A stretch of 64,000 nucleotides of DNA from positions 1 through 64,000 of the forward strand of contig CAJUDH010000010.1 of NCBI GenBank assembly GCA_910584845.1, in the 5' to 3' direction. This document shows, piece by piece, positions 15,296-24,211 of the stretch. Each line of letters starts with the position of its first letter. The first letter of the stretch is position 1. The DNA is from an uncultured Lachnospiraceae bacterium. GTDB lineage: Bacteria > Bacillota > Clostridia > Lachnospirales > Lachnospiraceae. Below the pieces are notes generated by a model. The model did no database searches. It was not told the origin of the DNA and was given only the letters and a program-made list of their open reading frames with translations. Position numbers and translations under genes: made by a program.

Positions 15296-15727
15296 TTATT
15301 GCCACCGGAACACGATAATCCCTGCAATCGCGATGGCGGCGCCGATGATTTTTTTCCACTCAAAAGGCGACTTTTCCACTCCGAAGAGCCCGAACAGTTC
15401 GATCCCATAAGCGACGATGATCTGGGTCACCACAATCAGCAAGGTGGCTTTGGCCGGGCCCAGGCCGTCCATGCTTTTGACGACGGTAAAGGTGATGAAA
15501 GCGCCGATAAGGCCCCCTAACAGCATATACCAGGGCCGAACCTGAAAAATGGCTTCTATGGGGCTTTTATCCGCAAAGAACCATAAGACGGCGCAGGTAA
15601 AAAAGGCGGTTAACTGGACCCAGCCGGCGGCGACCCAAATTCCGGCCTGCTTTGTGGCTTCCGTATTCAGCACGCCTTGGATGCTCATTAAGGCGCCGGA
15701 AATCAAAGCGATTATAAATCCCCACAT
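15296..15727 (-). CDS. DMT superfamily transporter, YdcZ type
   Basis: 143 residues, start behind AGGAGGATATTTACC on the minus strand. Four or five membrane helices fill the protein. The N-terminal MWGFIIALISGALMSIQGVL and the middle GLIGAFITFTVVKSMDGLG are typical of the DMT_YdcZ family (PF04657), a half-size drug/metabolite-type exporter that works as a dimer or with a paralogue. The substrate cannot be told from the sequence. Divergent from the amidohydrolase gene at 15885. Confidence 0.8.
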   Translation of the reverse strand: MWGFIIALISGALMSIQGVLNTEATKQAGIWVAAGWVQLTAFFTCAVLWFFADKSPIEAIFQVRPWYMLLGGLIGAFITFTVVKSMDGLGPAKATLLIVVTQIIVAYGIELFGLFGVEKSPFEWKKIIGAAIAIAGIIVFRWQ

Positions 15728-15884
15728 GGTAAATATCCTCCTGTAATCATAGGCTATTTTGTAGCAAAGGCATTGAAATTGAAATGGCTACTCTGTTTCC
15801 TTAGTTTTTCTTAAGTTGAAAAAAATATTCATGTTTGGGTGAAGTTGAAAAAATCTGTGTTTTGGAGAAAGGAAGGTGGGACCA

Positions 15885-16688
15885 GTGGGAAAAATTATAG
15901 ATGCCCATTTGCATTTGGTGGAAGGGGATTTGTATTTTGACCAGATTGCCCTGGCCGCCGGGCACGAGAACCGGCTGGCGCATTTGGAGAAGGAATATCA
16001 AAGGCTGGGGATTACAGGCGGTATCGTCATGGGGAACCGGGGGCTGGAGCTGGAGTGCCATCAATATCCCCAATGGCTGCGTTATTGCATTGGCTTGGAC
16101 GGCCGGTATTTGTCGGCCCATCCGGTAGAAGAAGCATTGGGGCAGGTGGAGATGCATCTTCAGCGGGGGCAGTGCGCAGGGGTCAAACTATATCCGGGGT
16201 ACCATCATTACTATATATCAGACCCCATTTATGATCCGGTTTATGAACTGGCAGAGCGGTACCAAAAAGTAGTGGCTGTCCATACCGGGGAGACGGCGGG
16301 CCCCCATGCGCTGTTGAAATACAGCCATCCACTGACATTAGACGAGGCGGCCGTGAAATACCCGAAGGTACAGTTTGTGATGTGCCATTTCGGGAACCCG
16401 TGGCTCAACGACGCAGCAGCCGTAATCAGCAAAAACCCCAATGTTGCGGCGGATTTGTCGGGCCTTTTGGAAGGCAGGGCCGACATAGGGGAATTATTGG
16501 AAGATAAAAAAGGCTATGTGGAAGCTTTGCGTACCTGGCTGGGGTATTTGGATTATAGGCGGATTTTGTTCGGGACCGATTGGCCTTTGGCCAACCTGGA
16601 AGAATATATCCGGTTTATCGGGGCGGTGGTGCCGGAAAAATATCAGGAAGCCGTATTTTACAATAACGCGGCAAAAATTTATGGTTAG
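15885..16688 (+). CDS. Amidohydrolase family protein (TIM-barrel metal-dependent hydrolase)
   Basis: About 267 residues from a GTG at 15885 with AAGGAAGG eight bases upstream; a GTG at 15876 is too close to that site. It shows DAHLH near the start (metal-binding HxH), VAVHTGE and MCHFGNPW for further histidine ligands, and LFGTDWPL near the end with the catalytic aspartate. This is the Amidohydro_2 (PF04909) layout of decarboxylases and hydrolases. Substrate unknown. Just upstream of maf, with about 140 bases between. Confidence 0.8.
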   Translation: MGKIIDAHLHLVEGDLYFDQIALAAGHENRLAHLEKEYQRLGITGGIVMGNRGLELECHQYPQWLRYCIGLDGRYLSAHPVEEALGQVEMHLQRGQCAGVKLYPGYHHYYISDPIYDPVYELAERYQKVVAVHTGETAGPHALLKYSHPLTLDEAAVKYPKVQFVMCHFGNPWLNDAAAVISKNPNVAADLSGLLEGRADIGELLEDKKGYVEALRTWLGYLDYRRILFGTDWPLANLEEYIRFIGAVVPEKYQEAVFYNNAAKIYG

Positions 16689-16832
16689 GCCGGCGCAAGA
16701 AATATCCCGGGAAGGGTTTTGCAGGCAGGCCGAACTGATAGGGGCCCGAAAGGGCGTTTCACCCACGGCAGGCATCCTTTGGGGATGGCAGGAGCAGGCA
16801 GTAAACACATGGGAAAGGAAAGAGGAAAAGGC

Positions 16833-17450
16833 ATGGGTAACGAGATGCGGATTATCCTGGCTTCGGCTTCTCCAAGGAGGAGGGGGCTGTTGCGCCAGGT
16901 AGGGCTGGAGCCGGAGGTCTTCCCCAGCCATGTAGATGAGACGGCAGCTGGCACCGAACCGGAAAAAGTAGTCAGGGAGCTGTCACGGCAAAAAGCATTG
17001 GATGTGGCGGCAAGGTGCAAAAAAAGGAAGGAAAACGGCCAGGCCGGGGAAACAAAGGATCTGGTGGTGATCGGAGCGGATACCGTGGTGGCGGTGGACG
17101 GGGTGATTTTGGGGAAACCCGTGTCCCGGGAAGACGCGGTGCGTATGGTTGGGATGCTGCAAGGGCGGGCGCATCAGGTGTACACGGGAGTCACCATATG
17201 CTTTGGCCCCGGGCGCCGGCAAGTGGCTTTTGTGGAAAAGACCGACGTCTATGTTTATCCCATGGACCAAAGGCAGATTTCAGAGTATGTGGCCATGGGG
17301 GAGTCCATGGACAAAGCCGGGGCCTATGGGATCCAGGGGCGTTTTGCCGCTTATGTCCAAAGGGTTGAGGGGGATTATAATAACGTGGTAGGCCTTCCTG
17401 TGGGGCGGGTGTTCCAGGAGCTGCTGGCAGACAGGCGCGGGGAAAGGTAA
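16833..17450 (+). CDS. maf: Maf nucleotide pyrophosphatase
   Basis: 205 residues from the ATG at 16833 (MGNEMRIILASASPRRR), preceded by AAGAGGAAAAGG. The ASASPRR motif, the DTVV motif and the KAGAYGIQG motif of Maf/Ham1-fold house-cleaning enzymes are all present. These hydrolyse non-canonical or modified dTTP/UTP-type nucleotides; the family was first named for septum inhibition. Convergent with the kinase gene that follows. Confidence 0.9.
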   Translation: MGNEMRIILASASPRRRGLLRQVGLEPEVFPSHVDETAAGTEPEKVVRELSRQKALDVAARCKKRKENGQAGETKDLVVIGADTVVAVDGVILGKPVSREDAVRMVGMLQGRAHQVYTGVTICFGPGRRQVAFVEKTDVYVYPMDQRQISEYVAMGESMDKAGAYGIQGRFAAYVQRVEGDYNNVVGLPVGRVFQELLADRRGER

Positions 17451-17572
17451 GGTTATGCCCTCAAGGCCTTTGGGCTGTAACGGGGCGGCAGACAGGCGGT
17501 ATGGAGAGGGCATCCACAGGAAACCCTGGTGCCGGCATGCTGCCGCAGCCGCGCCCCGGTTTGTAAGGTCCC

Positions 17573-19879
17573 CTATTTGTAAGGGGTTACGTCAAACAGT
17601 TCTTTTCGGCTTTCCAGCCCTTTGCCGCTTATAAGCGACGGGATAGGGATATAGTAATAGGGTGCATACCGGTATCTTTCGTCGCCGATATTTTGCATGT
17701 CCACATAGCGGTAATAAAAAACATGGTCAATAATATTAAACCAGCTTACGTCGTCTAAGAGCATTTGGCAGCCGTTTCCGTCCAGGCTGCAGCTATAAAG
17801 CTGGCCAAAGGTTTTGATTTCAGGCAGATTAGCCGTCATCAGCAGGTAGGCCCTGCCCTGGTATATATTGATAGACAGCCGTATGCTGGAGGGGTCCATG
17901 TTGGAAACTTCCGGGGAAGTAAACAAGGCCTTTCGGCCGGTCCCATCCAAGTTGACCCGCTCTAGTTTGGCATGGGGGTAAGGTAAAGCCCCGGTGGTGG
18001 AAAAATAAACTACACCGCCATAAATAATATATTCGTCACAGGAAAAGCCGCCAATGGCCATATGGTCGGCATGGGTGCCTATATCCACGTAGTGGAGGCC
18101 GTCTTTTGCCAGATAATAAAGCTTGTCCCCCACTACGTTGAGGCAGAAGCCTTTGCTTGGCGCGTTGCTGTCCGGTATGTGGGCCAGGAAGGTGGGGGAG
18201 CCGCCGTTTTCCGGCACATAGCCAATATCGGTCATAGGCCCCTTGCCGTCGGAATAATAGAAAAAGCATTTGCCCCCGGCCATGGTTTCAAAGCTTAAAA
18301 GGCTTTGGGGGTTATCAAAGGCCAGGTTAGTCAAGTTGGTAATACCGGTGCCGTCGTCCCTCATCCGGTAAATGTTGCGGTCGTCAGAAGGGTGTGATAT
18401 GGTAGAATTGCCACTGTAGTAAATCCATCCGTCTTTATAGTGGAAATCTTTCATGGGCACTTCGGTCAGCAGGTGTTCTTCCGTTTCCCCTTTTTTTATC
18501 CAGTAGGTGCGGTCGTCATCCAGGCTGTTACGGAAATATAAGTAGGTGCCGTCAGAGGCCATACGGGCATAGCAGTGGGCGTTGCCAAACAGGTTGCCGT
18601 CGTCTTCGGCGGAATCGGGGGGGAGGGCGTCGGGGCTTTCCGGCTGGGAGGCAAGGCTTTCATTGGCATTGCCGCCGTTTTCCGATGGTTCCCACGCTTT
18701 TGTTGCGCCCGGACCGCCTTCTTTTTCTGACCGCCGTATATGGACCATAACCAGGCTGGAAACCAGGAAAAAGAGGGTCAAAAAGACAGAGGCAGCGGCA
18801 AAGGCGCCCCATAGTAGCCGGAATGCCCGTTTTGGCTTTGGTGCAGCCGGCTGGGGATTTACCGTAGGCGGCACGGGGGCAGAGGGTTGGGCTGCGGGCC
18901 CTAGGGAGGGGGCCGGCGGCTGCTGTCCAAACAAAGCCTTTTTTAGTTCGCCCATAGATTGGAAACGGTCTTGGGCGCGTATGGAAAGCCCTTTCATCAG
19001 GGCGGCTTCGTAGTCAGGGCGGATCGGGATGCCAAGTTCAGAGGGCTTTTTTATGGCTTGGCCGTTCATCTGGTTTACGGCGTCTGTGGGGACGGTGCCG
19101 GTGGCGGCATGGTACATGGTGGCACATAAGCCATATACATCGGTCCATGGGCCTTGATGGCCATGGCGCTGGTATTGTTCCGGCGGGGCATAGCGGAATT
19201 TTAAAATAACGGACAGGCTTTTTTCGCCATTTTCGTCAAAGACCCTGGCAGCACCAAAATCAATGAGTTTTGCCTGCCCACGGGTATCAAATAAGATGTT
19301 GTCCGGGCTAATGTCCCGGTGGATCAGATTTGCTTTATGGATTTCTTCCAGGGCATCCATAATGGGGCGCATCATGGGGAAAAGGGTTTCCGTAGGGATG
19401 GGGCCGTTTCGGGTAAGCTTCTGTTTTAGGCTTTCCTGTAAAAGTTCCATAACAATGTAAGCCGTGTTATTTTCCCGAAAGCAATCCATGGTATCCACTA
19501 CTCCGGGAAGGGAGCGGTAATGCATCAGATATTGGGATTCTTCAATGAACTTTTCTAACCCCTGGCGGGAAAATCCGCCCCTTTCCCCGTTTGCCATCAA
19601 AACATCATTGCCATGGCTATGTTCCCGCTTTGTATACCCGTAGGGGAAATATTCCTTGACGGCTACTTTTGTTCCCTGGTTTAAGTCCCAGGCCAGGTAA
19701 GTGATGCCAAACCCCCCTTCCTCAAGCGCTTTCCCCATTAAATATCTGCCTTTTAGTATGGAGGAGAGGGCTAAATGGTGGGTAGGGGCAACATATGTGT
19801 TTTCATCAAAACCACAATAGGGGCAAGGGCCGGGGGCATGAAGCGTTTCCATGCAGCCCATACATAAATTAAGTTCCAT
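17573..19879 (-). CDS. Membrane Ser/Thr protein kinase with zinc ribbon and DUF5050-like propeller
   Basis: 768 residues behind CAGGAGGAACC. An N-terminal zinc ribbon has C6, C9, C19, C22. The kinase domain (~40-310) shows the glycine loop LEEGGFGITY, lysine K75 in VAVKEY, HRDISPDN at 187-194 and DFGAAR at 207-212. A Pro/Ala-rich linker leads to one membrane helix near 350 (LFFLVSSLVMVHIRR). The outer ~380 residues hold repeated beta units such as GDKLYYLAKDGLHYVDIG and LLMTANLPEIKTFG of the DUF5050/propeller type. This suggests an outward sensor coupled to an inside kinase. The HRDIS variant for HRDLK is common in this bacterial group. Confidence 0.88.
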   Translation of the reverse strand: MELNLCMGCMETLHAPGPCPYCGFDENTYVAPTHHLALSSILKGRYLMGKALEEGGFGITYLAWDLNQGTKVAVKEYFPYGYTKREHSHGNDVLMANGERGGFSRQGLEKFIEESQYLMHYRSLPGVVDTMDCFRENNTAYIVMELLQESLKQKLTRNGPIPTETLFPMMRPIMDALEEIHKANLIHRDISPDNILFDTRGQAKLIDFGAARVFDENGEKSLSVILKFRYAPPEQYQRHGHQGPWTDVYGLCATMYHAATGTVPTDAVNQMNGQAIKKPSELGIPIRPDYEAALMKGLSIRAQDRFQSMGELKKALFGQQPPAPSLGPAAQPSAPVPPTVNPQPAAPKPKRAFRLLWGAFAAASVFLTLFFLVSSLVMVHIRRSEKEGGPGATKAWEPSENGGNANESLASQPESPDALPPDSAEDDGNLFGNAHCYARMASDGTYLYFRNSLDDDRTYWIKKGETEEHLLTEVPMKDFHYKDGWIYYSGNSTISHPSDDRNIYRMRDDGTGITNLTNLAFDNPQSLLSFETMAGGKCFFYYSDGKGPMTDIGYVPENGGSPTFLAHIPDSNAPSKGFCLNVVGDKLYYLAKDGLHYVDIGTHADHMAIGGFSCDEYIIYGGVVYFSTTGALPYPHAKLERVNLDGTGRKALFTSPEVSNMDPSSIRLSINIYQGRAYLLMTANLPEIKTFGQLYSCSLDGNGCQMLLDDVSWFNIIDHVFYYRYVDMQNIGDERYRYAPYYYIPIPSLISGKGLESRKELFDVTPYK

Positions 19880-20058
19880 CTTTGGTTCCTCCTGAACTGG
19901 CCGATTGCCGGTACACCTATGGGCCGGTGCGGCCTCTTCTCTTTCGCGGTTATGGCATACCTTACGGATCAGCCGGCTGAAAGGGTGCGCACGGCTTTTG
20001 CGGAGGGTTGCCGTGAGCCGCAGGCTGCCCGGGCCGGCGCGGTATTTTCTCTTTCCAC

Positions 20059-20064
20059 ATTATA
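20059..20064 (-). promoter_or_regulatory. Possible -10 element for the kinase gene
   Basis: TATAAT on the minus strand. No convincing -35 is seen. The rest of the 259-base gap between the kinase gene and the ABC ATPase gene shows nothing else clear. Confidence 0.3.
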
Positions 20065-20138
20065 CCATGGGTAAAAAAGATAAGCTACCGCTATTTTCGG
20101 GGATTGGGCAAGAGGGGCAAAGGGACGGGGACGGTTGG

Positions 20139-20909
20139 TTATAGGCCGTTTTCCATGGGGTGGGGGCTTGTTTGCTCCAGATGGTTCAGGATTTGCTGTT
20201 TGTATGCCAGGAAGGGTTCCGAGAGGGGGAAACTTTTTTTTCGTGGTTTTGGTTCCCGGATGGTGATTTCTTTGGTAATGCGTCCGGGTTTTCCTGTCAA
20301 TAAATAAATACGGTCGGACAAAAGGATTGCTTCGTCTATGTCATGGGTGACAAACAGGGTTGAGAGGCGGATTTGTTCCATCACCTGCAGGTACCATTCG
20401 TGGATCCCGTTTTTTGTCAGCATATCCAAGGCGGAGAAAGGCTCGTCCAGCAAGGCAACCCGCCCGGAAAACAAATAAGTCCGCAGCAAGGCCGCCCGTT
20501 GCCTCATGCCGCCGGACAGCTGGGCCGGGTATTTTTTTTGCGTCCCCTCCAGGCCAAAGGGGGGGAAATATTCGGAGGCCTTGCGGCGGGCCTCCTTTTT
20601 TTTATATCCTTGGATGAAAAGGGGGAGGGCCACATTGTCTTCCACGGTGCGGTAGGGAAGGAGCAGGTCTTTTTGAAGCATGTAACTGACCTGCCCCGGT
20701 TTTCCTGTAATGTCCGCGCCGTCCAGGATAACCTTCCCTTCATCGGGGCGGGTTAAACCGGCAACCACGTTGAATAAAGTGGTTTTTCCGCCGCCGCTGG
20801 CGCCCAGGAGGGATACCAGCTCCCCTTCCCGAAGTTCCATAGATACCTGTTCGATGATTTTTGGCCCGCCAAAGGATTTGGTAATCCCTTCTACTTTTAA
20901 TACTGCCAT
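20139..20909 (-). CDS. thiZ: ABC transporter ATP-binding protein, thiamine-precursor type (ThiZ)
   Basis: 256 residues. Walker A GASGGGKTT at ~36-44, Q-loop in YMLQKDLLLPYRTV, signature LSGGMRQR, Walker B ALLDEPF and the H-loop THDIDEA are all intact. It closely resembles nitrate/taurine/HMP-type ATPases. It is the last gene of a TPP-riboswitch-led operon with a permease and an NMT1-type binding protein, hence import of hydroxymethylpyrimidine or a related thiamine precursor. Confidence 0.85.
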   Translation of the reverse strand: MAVLKVEGITKSFGGPKIIEQVSMELREGELVSLLGASGGGKTTLFNVVAGLTRPDEGKVILDGADITGKPGQVSYMLQKDLLLPYRTVEDNVALPLFIQGYKKKEARRKASEYFPPFGLEGTQKKYPAQLSGGMRQRAALLRTYLFSGRVALLDEPFSALDMLTKNGIHEWYLQVMEQIRLSTLFVTHDIDEAILLSDRIYLLTGKPGRITKEITIREPKPRKKSFPLSEPFLAYKQQILNHLEQTSPHPMENGL

Positions 20910-20918
20910 GGCTACCTC

Positions 20919-21971
20919 CTATTGGGGCAGGTAATCGTTGGTAAACCCGATATTTTCCGGCAATTCCGGCTGGGAAAGGCCATTTTCATTAAGCCAGGAG
21001 TAAAAGCCGTTCCAGCGTTTTGGATCCATGTACCCCCACTTTGGGGCGTCTGCCAGATATTGGCCGGAAAGGTATTGCTGGCTGGCCAGGGCCAGTTCCG
21101 GATCCAGTTCCGGCACGGCTTCGCAAAGGATACCCGCCGCTTCCTCCGGATGGAGGGCCGCATCCTGGTAGCCTTTGCCAAGGGCGGCCAAAAATGCCTT
21201 TGCCACGTCGGGTTCCTCCTTGAGGAAAGAGTTGCCGGAAATCACCACCGGGGTGTAATAGTCAAATACCGGGTTGAGGCCGGAAAAGGAAAAGTAGTCG
21301 GTTTCCAGTTTTTCCAGCTCGGTTTTAACGCCTGCCCATCCGTAAAAGATCCAAATGGCGTCCACAGACTTGGTTTTCAGGGCAGATACTTCGTCTGACA
21401 CCGTGTTGGGGATTAACTTTACCTGGCTGAAATCCCCGCCGTCGCCTTCCACCACATTTTGCAAGGTGGCCAGTTCCACAGGGGATTCCCAGGTGGCATA
21501 AGTTTTCCCCTCCAGCCCTTTGGGGGTATCCATACCTTCCCCCTTGAGGGAAATAATCCCGGAAGTATTGTGCTGGAGGATGGCAGCCACTGCCTTTATG
21601 GGCAGGGCGCCGTCCCCCACCAGGGCCGGGGCCATCGTGTCCTGGAAAGACACGCCAAACTGGGCTTTTCCGGAAGCGACCAATATTTCAGCCCCGCCTT
21701 CCGGCGGCTGGACAATTTCCACTTCCAGCCCCGCCTCGTCAAAATACCCTTTTTTCTGTGCCACATAAAGCCCCGTATGGTTGGTATTGGGTGTCCAGTC
21801 CAACACAAAAGTGATTTTTTGCTTTTGATTGCCGCCGCCGGCCGTTTGTCCATCGGTGGCAGTGGCTTCACCGGCGCCCTCCGACGGGGGGGCGCCGGTT
21901 TTCGGCCCACAGGCGGCAAGGCTGAAAGCCAGCGCCGAAACCAGGGCAGCAGTCCCTAATTTTTTCATCAT
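20919..21971 (-). CDS. thiY: ABC transporter substrate-binding lipoprotein, NMT1/THI5-like (ThiY)
   Basis: 350 residues from the first of two ATGs (21971), with AAGGAG six bases upstream; a longer in-frame extension has no site. The lipoprotein signal ends LAFSLAACG. The NMT1 domain follows: KITFVLDWTPNTNHTGLYVA, then QPPEGGAEILVASGKAQFGV. These proteins bind hydroxymethylpyrimidine or a formylated precursor outside the cell. Nine bases separate its stop from the ATPase gene start. Confidence 0.88.
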   Translation of the reverse strand: MMKKLGTAALVSALAFSLAACGPKTGAPPSEGAGEATATDGQTAGGGNQKQKITFVLDWTPNTNHTGLYVAQKKGYFDEAGLEVEIVQPPEGGAEILVASGKAQFGVSFQDTMAPALVGDGALPIKAVAAILQHNTSGIISLKGEGMDTPKGLEGKTYATWESPVELATLQNVVEGDGGDFSQVKLIPNTVSDEVSALKTKSVDAIWIFYGWAGVKTELEKLETDYFSFSGLNPVFDYYTPVVISGNSFLKEEPDVAKAFLAALGKGYQDAALHPEEAAGILCEAVPELDPELALASQQYLSGQYLADAPKWGYMDPKRWNGFYSWLNENGLSQPELPENIGFTNDYLPQ

Positions 21972-21981
21972 GTTTTTCTCC

Positions 21982-22755
21982 TTATTTGTTTTCGGTCCTC
22001 CTGTACCATGGCATGCACAGCAGCTGGAGCTTCTCAACCCCATGCATGAAGAGGAGGCTGATGGCAGAGATCAGGAAAATCACGGCAAACATTTTATCAA
22101 AAGAAAAAGCTTTTTTTACCCGGGTCATGTACACGCCCAGCCCTCCAAAACCGCCCAGCCATTCGGAAATGACTGCCCCCACCACCGCATAGGAAGAGGA
22201 GATACGCAGGCCTGAAAAAAAATGGCCCATAGCGCCGGGAAGCTTAATATAGCGGAAAATTTGCCCCTGGCTGGCCCCCATGGCCCGCAGAAGGTTTATG
22301 GCGTCTGGGTCTGCCGACTTAAATCCGGTCAAAAGCCCTATGGTTATGGGGAAAAAAGTGGTAATGACAATCAAAACCACTTTGGGCGTCATCCCATATC
22401 CGAACCATAACACCAGAAGCGGGGCCACAGCTACCGTGGGCACGGTCTGGGTTAATATGGCCAGCGGGTAAAAAGCCCGGTACAAAAAATCAAACCGGTC
22501 CATGGCCATGGCCATGATAAAACCGAACAAGATCCCTATGGCCAGGCCGATAAAAGCTTCGGACAGGGTGATGGCGGAATGCTCCATCAAAGAGGGGAAT
22601 TCGGTGGCGAAAGCTTTCCCCACCTGAAGGGGCGACGGAAGGAGGAAGGCATCCACAATCCCTACCCCCGTGGCGAATTGCCACAGGAGCAGGGTCAGGA
22701 AAACAGCGGAACAAGACCAAAGCTTATTGGTGATGTTTGGTGACTTTTTTATCAA
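21982..22755 (-). CDS. thiX: ABC transporter permease, thiamine-precursor type (ThiX)
   Basis: 257 residues, starting at a TTG (22755); an in-frame TAA lies two codons upstream and no ATG is near, so the start is probably correct and is coupled to the previous gene, which it overlaps by 32 bases. Six membrane helices, with the permease loop RAMGASQGQIFRYIKLPGAM that contacts the ATPase. Family BPD_transp_1. Works with the binding protein and ATPase downstream. Confidence 0.87.
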   Translation of the reverse strand: MIKKSPNITNKLWSCSAVFLTLLLWQFATGVGIVDAFLLPSPLQVGKAFATEFPSLMEHSAITLSEAFIGLAIGILFGFIMAMAMDRFDFLYRAFYPLAILTQTVPTVAVAPLLVLWFGYGMTPKVVLIVITTFFPITIGLLTGFKSADPDAINLLRAMGASQGQIFRYIKLPGAMGHFFSGLRISSSYAVVGAVISEWLGGFGGLGVYMTRVKKAFSFDKMFAVIFLISAISLLFMHGVEKLQLLCMPWYRRTENK

Positions 22756-23020
22756 TGGTTAGCACGTCTCCTTCCGGCCGGTAAGTGACCTTAATATAGG
22801 CGGCTACCGAAGGGGCGCCTGCACGGATGGCAATGTGCTGGCATTCTTTGACAATATCCATTAATTCGTCATAATCCCCTTCGATGGCCGTTTCAAAAGG
22901 CCCTACATAGCAATTGAGCCCGGTGCTTTTAATATAGGCGATGACCTCGTCTACAATACGGATCAATTCCTCATCATTGGCTGTTTCTGGTAAAGACTGG
23001 ATCGCTACGCTTGCGTTCAT
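22724..23020 (-). CDS. Thiamine-binding protein, MTH1187/YkoF-like
   Basis: 98 residues from the ATG at 23020, with AGGAGC upstream. One domain of the thiamine-binding family (PF01910): NASVAIQSLP at the start, then IKSTGLNCYVGPFETAIEGD. Members bind thiamine or the pyrimidine moiety in the cytoplasm. It is the first gene after the TPP riboswitch, which agrees with that role. An in-frame extension towards 23113 runs into the leader and is not used. Confidence 0.85.
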   Translation of the reverse strand: MNASVAIQSLPETANDEELIRIVDEVIAYIKSTGLNCYVGPFETAIEGDYDELMDIVKECQHIAIRAGAPSVAAYIKVTYRPEGDVLTIDKKVTKHHQ

Positions 23021-23173
23021 AAAAGCTCCTTTCTGTCTGGGTGTATTTTGCCGGCATAAATAAAGGGGGCCTGCGGGCCTTTGGCGGATGCACACAAAAT
23101 GCGAAAACAGCATTTGGGCGCCTGCCGTACAGCAGGCACACAGCCCTTCCCTTGGGGATTTAGCCCTTTCAAA

Positions 23174-23203
23174 TAAAAAAATCCGCCTGGAAATCCAGAC
23201 GGA
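23174..23203 (-). terminator. Riboswitch terminator hairpin
   Basis: On the minus strand TCCGTCTGG and CCAGGCGGA form a strong stem (one mismatch) followed by a run of seven T. It lies between the TPP aptamer and the first gene, so it is the likely expression platform: TPP bound, terminator formed, transport genes off. Confidence 0.8.
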
Positions 23204-23244
23204 ATAAGGCCTTCCTATGTTTTGATATTGCTATCATTGAAGAA

Positions 23245-23335
23245 GCTTTCCTACGCTGGCATTATCCAGATCAGGTTCCAGGGTTTAAAATAAATCCTAT
23301 TTTATCTCAGCCGGACATACACTCCAGCACCCCTT
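23245..23335 (-). ncRNA. TPP (thiamine pyrophosphate) riboswitch
   Basis: On the minus strand the conserved aptamer parts appear in order: GGGGTGC, GGCTGAGAT, ACCTGATCTGGATAATGCC, then AGCGTAGG. CTGAGA and the CCTGATCTGGATAATGCC block are diagnostic of the THI-box. It leads the four-gene thiamine-precursor uptake operon. Confidence 0.93.
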
Positions 23336-23383
23336 TTTATTGTATTCCCTAGTTTATCACAGTTTATGGGAGAAGTCAATGGG

Positions 23384-24211
23384 TTACTTTTCAACAGCCA
23401 GTTCGTCCAAAGAGTGGAATTGGTATCCCATTTCTTCCCACTTGGTCAACAGTTGGTCCAGGATTTGTGCGTTGGTTTTGGAAGTGCTGTGCAAAAGGAC
23501 AATGGCGCCGGGATGGATACGCCCCAGCAGTTTTTGGAAAGCTTCTTCGGGGGTGGGCTGTTTGTCTTCATACCAATCCACATAGGCCAGGCTCCAAAAG
23601 AACGTGTGGTAGCCCATGTCTTTTGCCATTTGCAGGTTGGACTCGCTGTATTTCCCCTGAGGGGGGCGGTAATACCGGGGCATTGGCTGCCCTGTGACCT
23701 GCTGGTACAGCTCTTCCAGGGACCGGAGCTCTTTGGAAAAGGCTTCGGCCGTGGATATTTTGGACATATCCGGGTGGTGGAACGTATGGTTTCCCACAAT
23801 ATGCCCTTCCGCGGCCATCCGCTTAACCAGGTCCGGGCTGGTGTTTAAATAATTCCCTACCAAAAAAAAGGCGGCCGGGGCGTTGTGTTTTTTTAACGCA
23901 TCCAGGATCGCGGCCGTGTTGCCGTTTTCATATCCAGCGTCAAAAGTCAGGTAAAGGATTTTTTCCTGGGTGTCTGCGGCATAGTGCGCGTTAAATTGTT
24001 TCAGGTAGTCAGAAGTGGCGTTGCCTACAGGGGGCTGCCCTTCTTGCTGAAAGCTTAACCCCCAATTGCCGTCGGCAGAAGCCGGGACGGAAGCTTTGGA
24101 ATCGGTCAGGCATCCCAGCCAATGGCCAAGGAAGAAAGAAAAAAGGAACAAGGACGCAATTTTTGCTATCCGTTTGCAGTAGAGCCGGGTATGGCGATAA
24201 GTGTGGTTCAT
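23384..24211 (-). CDS. pdaA: Polysaccharide deacetylase, PdaA-like (delta-lactam-biosynthesis de-N-acetylase)
   Basis: 275 residues. An N-terminal membrane helix (IASLFLFSFFLGHWLGCL) precedes the NodB domain: LTFDAGYENG at 88-97 for the catalytic aspartate and metal, NHTFHHPD at 141-148 for the two histidines, RPPQGKYS and a late LLHSTSKTNAQIL. DAGYE rather than DDG is characteristic of the PdaA branch, which removes the N-acetyl group from peptidoglycan muramic acid when spore cortex muramic-delta-lactam is made. Probably a sporulation gene; upstream on the minus strand GCATG and CATATAT could be a sigma-G-like pair, but the spacing is two bases short. Confidence 0.85.
   Translation of the reverse strand: MNHTYRHTRLYCKRIAKIASLFLFSFFLGHWLGCLTDSKASVPASADGNWGLSFQQEGQPPVGNATSDYLKQFNAHYAADTQEKILYLTFDAGYENGNTAAILDALKKHNAPAAFFLVGNYLNTSPDLVKRMAAEGHIVGNHTFHHPDMSKISTAEAFSKELRSLEELYQQVTGQPMPRYYRPPQGKYSESNLQMAKDMGYHTFFWSLAYVDWYEDKQPTPEEAFQKLLGRIHPGAIVLLHSTSKTNAQILDQLLTKWEEMGYQFHSLDELAVEK

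Noticed and set aside
17456..17513. 8-bp inverted repeat between maf and the kinase gene, considered as a terminator
   Set aside because: The loop would be over 40 bases and no T run follows.
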